From NCBI GenBank assembly GCA_021791455.1, contig JAJYWM010000205.1, forward strand, positions 1-8,774: a stretch of DNA of 8,774 nt, read 5' to 3'. This DNA is from a bacterium. Its GTDB lineage: Bacteria; Chloroflexota; Dormibacteria; UBA8260; Bog-877. The notes beneath the pieces are model-generated. The model had not been told where the DNA came from, made no database searches, and saw nothing but the letters and a program-made list of their open reading frames with translations. This document shows, piece after piece, positions 5,572-8,774 of this stretch. The position numbers and the translations under genes were made by a program. The number at the start of each line of letters is the position of its first letter. Positions within the stretch are counted from its first letter, which is position 1.

Positions 5572-6000
5572 GTGGTAGTGACTGTTGGTGAATTGTTCCG
5601 CCTGGCACGGGTTCTGCACGAGATCGCTCTCGTAGCGGCAACCGACCCGGGCCAGACGCCCCCTAGCGCCGGGCTAGTCGCCGTGACCGACGACATCGCC
5701 CATCACGAGGGGACCACGGTAGGCGAGACTGCCGCCCGCACCGGGCTGGCTCAGAGCCTGGTCTCCAAGGTGGTCGCCCAGTTGCGCGAAGGCGGCGTGG
5801 TCGAGATTGGAGTCGACGAGAGCGACCGCCGCCGCAACCGGATCCGGATCACCGAGTCGGCGCGCGCGCAGGTCTTCGCCGAGCGCGGCCACCGCAGCGC
5901 CGCCGACGCGCTACGGAAGCGGTTTCCCGAGCGCGGCGAGGCTCAGCTCGCCCAGATCGAAGCAAGGCTCAAGGCACTTGCCGACGAGCTCCGGGACTGA
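5572..6000 (+). CDS. MarR-family winged-helix transcriptional regulator
   Basis: A 142-residue protein of typical MarR length. The N-terminal helix (LFRLARVLHEIALVAATD) is followed by the DNA-binding domain. TTVGETAARTGLAQSLVSKVV (about 48-68) forms the helix-turn-helix, with the recognition helix in AQSLVSKVVAQL. VEIGVDESDRRRNRIRITES (about 76-95) is the wing with its characteristic Asp-Arg-Arg; family wings read DxRDRR. The C-terminal helix AQLAQIEARLKALADEL would complete the dimer interface. MarR proteins are usually dimeric repressors released by a phenolic or other small ligand or by oxidation; no Cys is seen, so redox sensing by Cys is unlikely. The GTG at 5572 is taken as the start; GTG at 5578 is equally possible and no Shine-Dalgarno site decides between them. 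The gene is divergent from a small membrane protein gene, its likely target. Confidence 0.85.
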   Translation: MVVTVGELFRLARVLHEIALVAATDPGQTPPSAGLVAVTDDIAHHEGTTVGETAARTGLAQSLVSKVVAQLREGGVVEIGVDESDRRRNRIRITESARAQVFAERGHRSAADALRKRFPERGEAQLAQIEARLKALADELRD

Positions 6001-6093
6001 CCCGGCCACTCGTCCCCGCAATGCCGATGCGAACGACGGGACCACAAAGTCTTGGCTGGAGGACTGCTCACCTGGAATTCCAAACGGGGTCCC

Positions 6094-6098
6094 CTCAC
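6094..6098 (+). repeat. Left target-site duplication of the IS21-family element
   Basis: CTCAC directly abuts the left terminal repeat of the insertion sequence and is repeated at 8593-8597 directly after the right end. A 5-bp duplication fits the 4-8 bp range of IS21-family transposition. Confidence 0.8.
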
Positions 6099-6104
6099 TT
6101 TCAA

Positions 6105-6197
6105 CGGACAGTAGGAAATCCCGGTAGGCGGACACCAAATCTCCCGGCCCACGGACAGTAGAAATCCCGCTGGGCGGACAACAGAAATCCTGGTGTG
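6105..6197 (+). repeat. Left-end array of four imperfect ~23-bp IS21 repeats
   Basis: Copies start with CGGACA at 6105, 6129, 6152 and 6175, with consensus CGGACAGYAGAAATCCCGGTGGG. Multiple terminal repeats of this sort are the binding sites of the IstA transposase in IS21 elements. They match the right-end array copy by copy; the third copy shares CCCGGCCCACGGACAG exactly with its right-end partner. Confidence 0.85.
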
Positions 6198-6214
6198 GGG
6201 ACGGTGCCGGGGAT

Positions 6215-6934
6215 TTAGGCCAAGGGCAGCACCCCGGTGCCCGCGGTGGCTTCGGCCAGCCGGTGGGAACTGCCCTCGGTCAGGACGACGTGGGCGTGGT
6301 GGAGAAGGCGGTCCACCGTGGCAGTGGCCAGGGTCTTGGGCATGATGGTGTCGAAGCCGGAGGGGTGCAGGTTGGAACTCACGGCGATGCTGCGACGCTC
6401 GTAGGCGGCATCCACCACGCGGTAGAAGGCCTCGGCCGCGTCCTGGCCGGCCGGGAGCATGCCGATGTCATCGATCACGATCAGGTCAACGTTGGTCACC
6501 CGGCTCACCACCTTGGCCACCGAGCCGTCCACCTTGGCTCGTCCCAGCAGCCCGGTCAGGGACTCCAGGGTGAACCAGGCGACCCGCCGGCCAGAGTCAA
6601 TCACGGCGCTGGCGACCGCCTCGCAGAAATGGCTCTTGCCAGTCCCGCTGGGGCCGCAAAGGACCAGGTTCTCCCCGCGTCCCACCCACTCCAGGGTCAG
6701 CAGCGCCTGCTGGGTGGGCTTGGGGATGTTGGACGCGGTCTGGTCCCAGGTGGCCCGGTCCCGCCCCTCAACCTCGGCCTGGAGCAGGACCCGAAGCACC
6801 TCGGCGGGGTCCCAGCGCTGGGCCCGGGCCGTGGCGCACACCTCGGGGGCGATCCCCCGCAGGTAGGGCAGCCGCATCCGGCGCAGTAGCCGGCCCACCT
6901 CCTCCGGCAAGGCCGGCGGCTCTGGAGGCCTCAC
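6215..6934 (-). CDS. istB: IS21-family helper ATPase IstB
   Basis: A 239-residue AAA+ ATPase that assists the IstA transposase in target selection, DnaC-like. The Walker A motif is GPSGTGKS (94-101), Walker B is LIVIDD (151-156), sensor 1 is the SSN at 186-188, and the C-terminal TATVDRLLHHA region carries the conserved Arg (209). The N-terminus (LLRRMRLPYLRGIAP) matches the short IstB docking domain. The GTG start at 6934 overlaps the istA stop as GTGA. A GGAGG directly precedes the GTG with no spacer, so translation by coupling to istA seems likely. The length is slightly below the usual 245-260 residues, mainly from a short region before the ATPase core (residues 50-80). All ATPase motifs are intact. 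Confidence 0.95.
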   Translation of the reverse strand: MRPPEPPALPEEVGRLLRRMRLPYLRGIAPEVCATARAQRWDPAEVLRVLLQAEVEGRDRATWDQTASNIPKPTQQALLTLEWVGRGENLVLCGPSGTGKSHFCEAVASAVIDSGRRVAWFTLESLTGLLGRAKVDGSVAKVVSRVTNVDLIVIDDIGMLPAGQDAAEAFYRVVDAAYERRSIAVSSNLHPSGFDTIMPKTLATATVDRLLHHAHVVLTEGSSHRLAEATAGTGVLPLA

Positions 6935-8427
6935 CCTCCGAACCCCGCCCAGGCACCCGTGCCCGGCTGGGCCGAGTACGCCTCGTCGGCCACCACTAGC
7001 TCAGCCGCTGGGACGCAGAGCTTCTGGTGGTCCACGATGGCCACCAGATCACCATCGTCGAAGCGCCCCGCCACAGCCGCCAGCTGCAGCCCCCGGGCCA
7101 CCTCGTCCCTGCCCACCCCAGCCGCCAGCACCACCGCCTGGGCCATCTTGGAGCGGATCCGGGACACCCCCTGGGCGGCCGCCGCCCTCAGCCAGGTCTC
7201 CGCCTCTGGCCCCAACGCGCAGAAGGCCAGCTCGGTCCCGTCTGCGGGGCGCAGCCGGCGCCTGGTCGGCCTGGTCCCATCGGGCCGCCCCGGGTAGCGG
7301 GCATCCAGGATCTGTGGCTGGCCTGGCCGGGAGCACACATGCCGGGCGATCTCCCGAAGCCCGCCGTCGGTGCGCGCCACAACCACCAGCTCCTCGCCCT
7401 GCACCCGGCACCACACCGCCTCCCCCGCGAACCCCGGGGGGGTCGAGTACCGCACCGAGCCGAACCGGATGGTCTGGTCCGGGCTCACTCTCCGCGCCAG
7501 CCCCAGCGCCGCCGTGTACGGCTCCTCGGGCAGCCGGTGCAGGTGCGCCCGCTCCTCCTGCAACGCCTCCTCCGGCACTCGCTGGGTCTCTCGGTGCAGC
7601 CGGCCGTTGAGCATCGCTTCCACCTGGGAGCACGCCTCGGCCAGGGCCGCCAAGTCCGGGTACGCCTCGAGCAGGTTGGCGTCGGTGGGCACCAGGTCCG
7701 CCTTGCTCACCTTCACCGTGGACTCCGAGCCACCCTTGCTCTCGGGGTCGTAGGGCACACAGGTCTCCATCGTGCACCCGTAGTGCCGTCCCATCGCCAC
7801 CATCTCCGGGTGCCGCACCGGGATCCCCGCCACCCGATCCATGGTCACCGTCCGCTCGTTGTCCGTCAGCAGGTAGGTCGGCACCCCGCCCAGCCGCCGC
7901 AGCATCCCGTCCAGGCAGGTCAGCGCCGTCCCCAGGGTCCGGTCCCAGGTCGGGATGATCACCCGGTACCGGCTCCAGGCCAGCCAGCCGCAGAACAGCA
8001 AGGTTCCCCGGCCCCCAACCTGCGGCCCCTTGCCCCAGTCGAACTGCAGCCACATCCTCGGCTCGGGAATCCAAGGCCGGTAGGTCCGGCGCCGTCCCCG
8101 AGCCCAGGCTCGCTTGGCCCGGGCCACCGCCCGCCGGGTGCTCCGCTCGGTCCCCCCGTACCCCATCGCCTGCAGCCGCTCGTGCACCACGTCGGCTCGC
8201 ACCGCGCCGCGGCTCCGCTCCACCCACTCTTCGATCTTGTCCAGGTACGGCCCCGCCACCTGGGGCCGGGTCACCCGCACCATCGGGTTCCGTCCCAGGT
8301 CGCGGGCCGTCACGTACCGCACCACCGTCTTGGGATCGCAGCCCGCCAACTGGGCCGCGGTCCAGGCACATCGGGTCAGGTCATACGCCTCGAGAATTTC
8401 CATGATCTCCCTGTCAGACTTGGACAC
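6931..8427 (-). CDS. istA: IS21-family DDE transposase IstA
   Basis: A 498-residue transposase that binds the terminal repeats and performs strand transfer, working with IstB. The N-terminus has a helix-turn-helix (EILEAYDLTRCAWTAAQLAG, then PKTVVRYV). The RNase H-like catalytic core has the three acidic residues in LQFDWG (Asp130), LLTDNERT (Asp189) and ESKGGSESTVK (Glu235), with the K-G-x-x-E arrangement slightly varied. A beta-barrel-like C-terminal region follows (RRVSPDQTIRFGSVRYSTPP). The frame is open to 8460, but GTG at 8427 has a GGAG six bases upstream and begins SKSDREIM as in the family, so I prefer it; the GTG at 8460 would add 11 residues. The stop overlaps the istB start by four bases. 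A 480-codon plus-strand frame opposite is a shadow. Confidence 0.94.
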   Translation of the reverse strand: MSKSDREIMEILEAYDLTRCAWTAAQLAGCDPKTVVRYVTARDLGRNPMVRVTRPQVAGPYLDKIEEWVERSRGAVRADVVHERLQAMGYGGTERSTRRAVARAKRAWARGRRRTYRPWIPEPRMWLQFDWGKGPQVGGRGTLLFCGWLAWSRYRVIIPTWDRTLGTALTCLDGMLRRLGGVPTYLLTDNERTVTMDRVAGIPVRHPEMVAMGRHYGCTMETCVPYDPESKGGSESTVKVSKADLVPTDANLLEAYPDLAALAEACSQVEAMLNGRLHRETQRVPEEALQEERAHLHRLPEEPYTAALGLARRVSPDQTIRFGSVRYSTPPGFAGEAVWCRVQGEELVVVARTDGGLREIARHVCSRPGQPQILDARYPGRPDGTRPTRRRLRPADGTELAFCALGPEAETWLRAAAAQGVSRIRSKMAQAVVLAAGVGRDEVARGLQLAAVAGRFDDGDLVAIVDHQKLCVPAAELVVADEAYSAQPGTGAWAGFGG

Positions 8428-8494
8428 GGGCTTCTCCAGTGGGGTTCGCGACTGCAACACCGCCAGTGAACCCGCTGGGGAGGCCTGTCAGGTG

Positions 8495-8586
8495 GACACC
8501 AGGATTTCTGCTGTCCGCACACCGGGAGTTCTGCTGTCCGTGGGCCGGGACTTTTCCGTCCGCCCACCGGGACTATGACCTGTCCG
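8495..8586 (-). repeat. Right-end array of four imperfect ~23-bp IS21 repeats
   Basis: On the plus strand the four copies end with GTCCG at 8517, 8540, 8562 and 8586, followed by CTGTCA at the tip (8587-8592). They are the inverted counterparts of the left-end copies in the same order, and lie just upstream of istA, so transposase binding here could also affect istA transcription. Confidence 0.85.
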
Positions 8587-8592
8587 CTGTCA

Positions 8593-8597
8593 CTCAC
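8593..8597 (+). repeat. Right target-site duplication of the IS21-family element
   Basis: CTCAC follows the right tip TGTCA of the element and matches 6094-6098. Confidence 0.8.
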
Positions 8598-8681
8598 GCC
8601 GTCTACTGACTAGGCTGCTGACCAACGTGGGGACGGGGGCGGACGCTGGCGGTATCTGGCGGCAGCCTGTGAGATCAAAAG

Positions 8682-8758
8682 TGGTCGGCCCGGTGGGACT
8701 CGAACCCACGACCTGAGCTTTATAAGAGCCCCGCTCTCACCAACTGAGCTACGGGCCG
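8682..8758 (-). tRNA. tRNA-Ile with anticodon UAU, CCA encoded
   Basis: The minus strand folds into a complete cloverleaf: acceptor CGGCCCG/CGGGCCG (7 pairs), T8-A9, D stem GCTC/GAGC with loop AGTTGGTGA, anticodon stem GGGCT/AGCTC (one G-U), loop CTTATAA, variable loop AGGTC, T stem GTGGG/CCCAC with loop TTCGAGT, discriminator A, then CCA in the DNA. Loop positions 34-36 are TAT, so the anticodon is UAU and the codon AUA (Ile). Most bacteria read AUA with a CAU tRNA whose C34 becomes lysidine, so a UAU tRNA is less common. A short T-run follows the 3' end, and TATCCT (plus 8768-8773 reversed) upstream may be its -10 element. Its 3' end has a 15-bp copy at 4199-4213. Confidence 0.92.
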
Positions 8759-8774
8759 CCCGGGCTCAGGATAT

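Larger units (their letters stand above)
6099..8592 (-). mobile_element. Complete IS21-family insertion sequence, 2494 bp
   Basis: The element holds istA and istB, both on the minus strand, between imperfect inverted terminal regions of about 100 bp, and is flanked by the 5-bp duplication CTCAC. Read on the minus strand its right end begins TGACAGCGGACAG; the left end reads TTTCAACGGACAG, so the second tip base differs from the family TG and the left tip is slightly degenerate. Both genes look intact, with catalytic residues present. The element sits between the MarR-type gene and the tRNA gene and interrupts neither. The identifiable duplication indicates that no flanking deletion followed the insertion. 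Confidence 0.92.

Noticed and set aside
6001..6093. Search for a gene interrupted by the insertion sequence, joining 6001-6098 to 8598 onward
   Set aside because: The joined flanks give no coding-like frame; the element lies in the intergenic region between the MarR-type gene and the tRNA gene.
6105..6197. Regular ~23-bp repeats at 6105-6197 and 8495-8586 resembling a small CRISPR array
   Set aside because: The copies are directly adjacent with no spacers, occur inverted at both ends of an insertion sequence and match IS21 transposase-binding repeats; no cas gene is present.
7027..8469. 480-codon plus-strand open frame across istA
   Set aside because: It is antisense to a clear transposase and its product is a Pro/His/Arg/Gly-rich sequence with no domain; it is open because of high GC content.

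Overview
The window is very GC-rich (about two-thirds G+C). It has GTG starts, few clear Shine-Dalgarno sites and two starts with a -10-like hexamer six bases upstream (leaderless style). This points to a high-GC actinobacterium; the genus cannot be read from the sequence. The window is an accessory-looking patchwork of a few intact genes, several decayed ones, an insertion sequence and a tRNA gene.

Left part (1-2526). An unrecognised minus-strand gene runs off the left edge. It encodes a helical N-terminal domain, an Ala/Pro-rich linker and a charged coiled coil. Next comes a minus-strand remnant of a LysE-family amino-acid exporter, then a plus-strand gene of the ornithine cyclodeaminase/mu-crystallin family.

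Middle (2527-4949). An intact class I O-methyltransferase lies convergent to the cyclodeaminase. Beyond it is a YciI-like reading frame, preceded by a shifted fragment that resembles the N-terminus of arginase. On the plus strand follows a frameshifted piece of a GT1 glycosyltransferase (HGGSGT and ADQFTN motifs), then about 0.5 kb in which I see no gene. Arginase, ornithine cyclodeaminase and LysE signatures so close together suggest an eroded arginine/ornithine locus; this is inference.

Right part (4950-8774). A small membrane protein gene and a MarR-type regulator gene are divergent around a 100-bp promoter region with a tandem 14-bp repeat, which suggests local regulation. Downstream of the regulator lies a complete 2494-bp IS21-family element (istA and istB overlapping by 4 bp), with four imperfect ~23-bp repeats at each end and a 5-bp target duplication, CTCAC. 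The window ends with a minus-strand tRNA gene whose anticodon loop reads UAU (Ile, codon AUA) and whose CCA is encoded. A 15-bp copy of that tRNA's 3' end occurs at 4199-4213 in the orientation expected of an old integration boundary, but no integrase gene is present.

I see no CRISPR array and no convincing new multi-gene system. The best leads are the decayed arginine/ornithine genes, the UAU tRNA, the tRNA-end repeat and the unrecognised coiled-coil protein.
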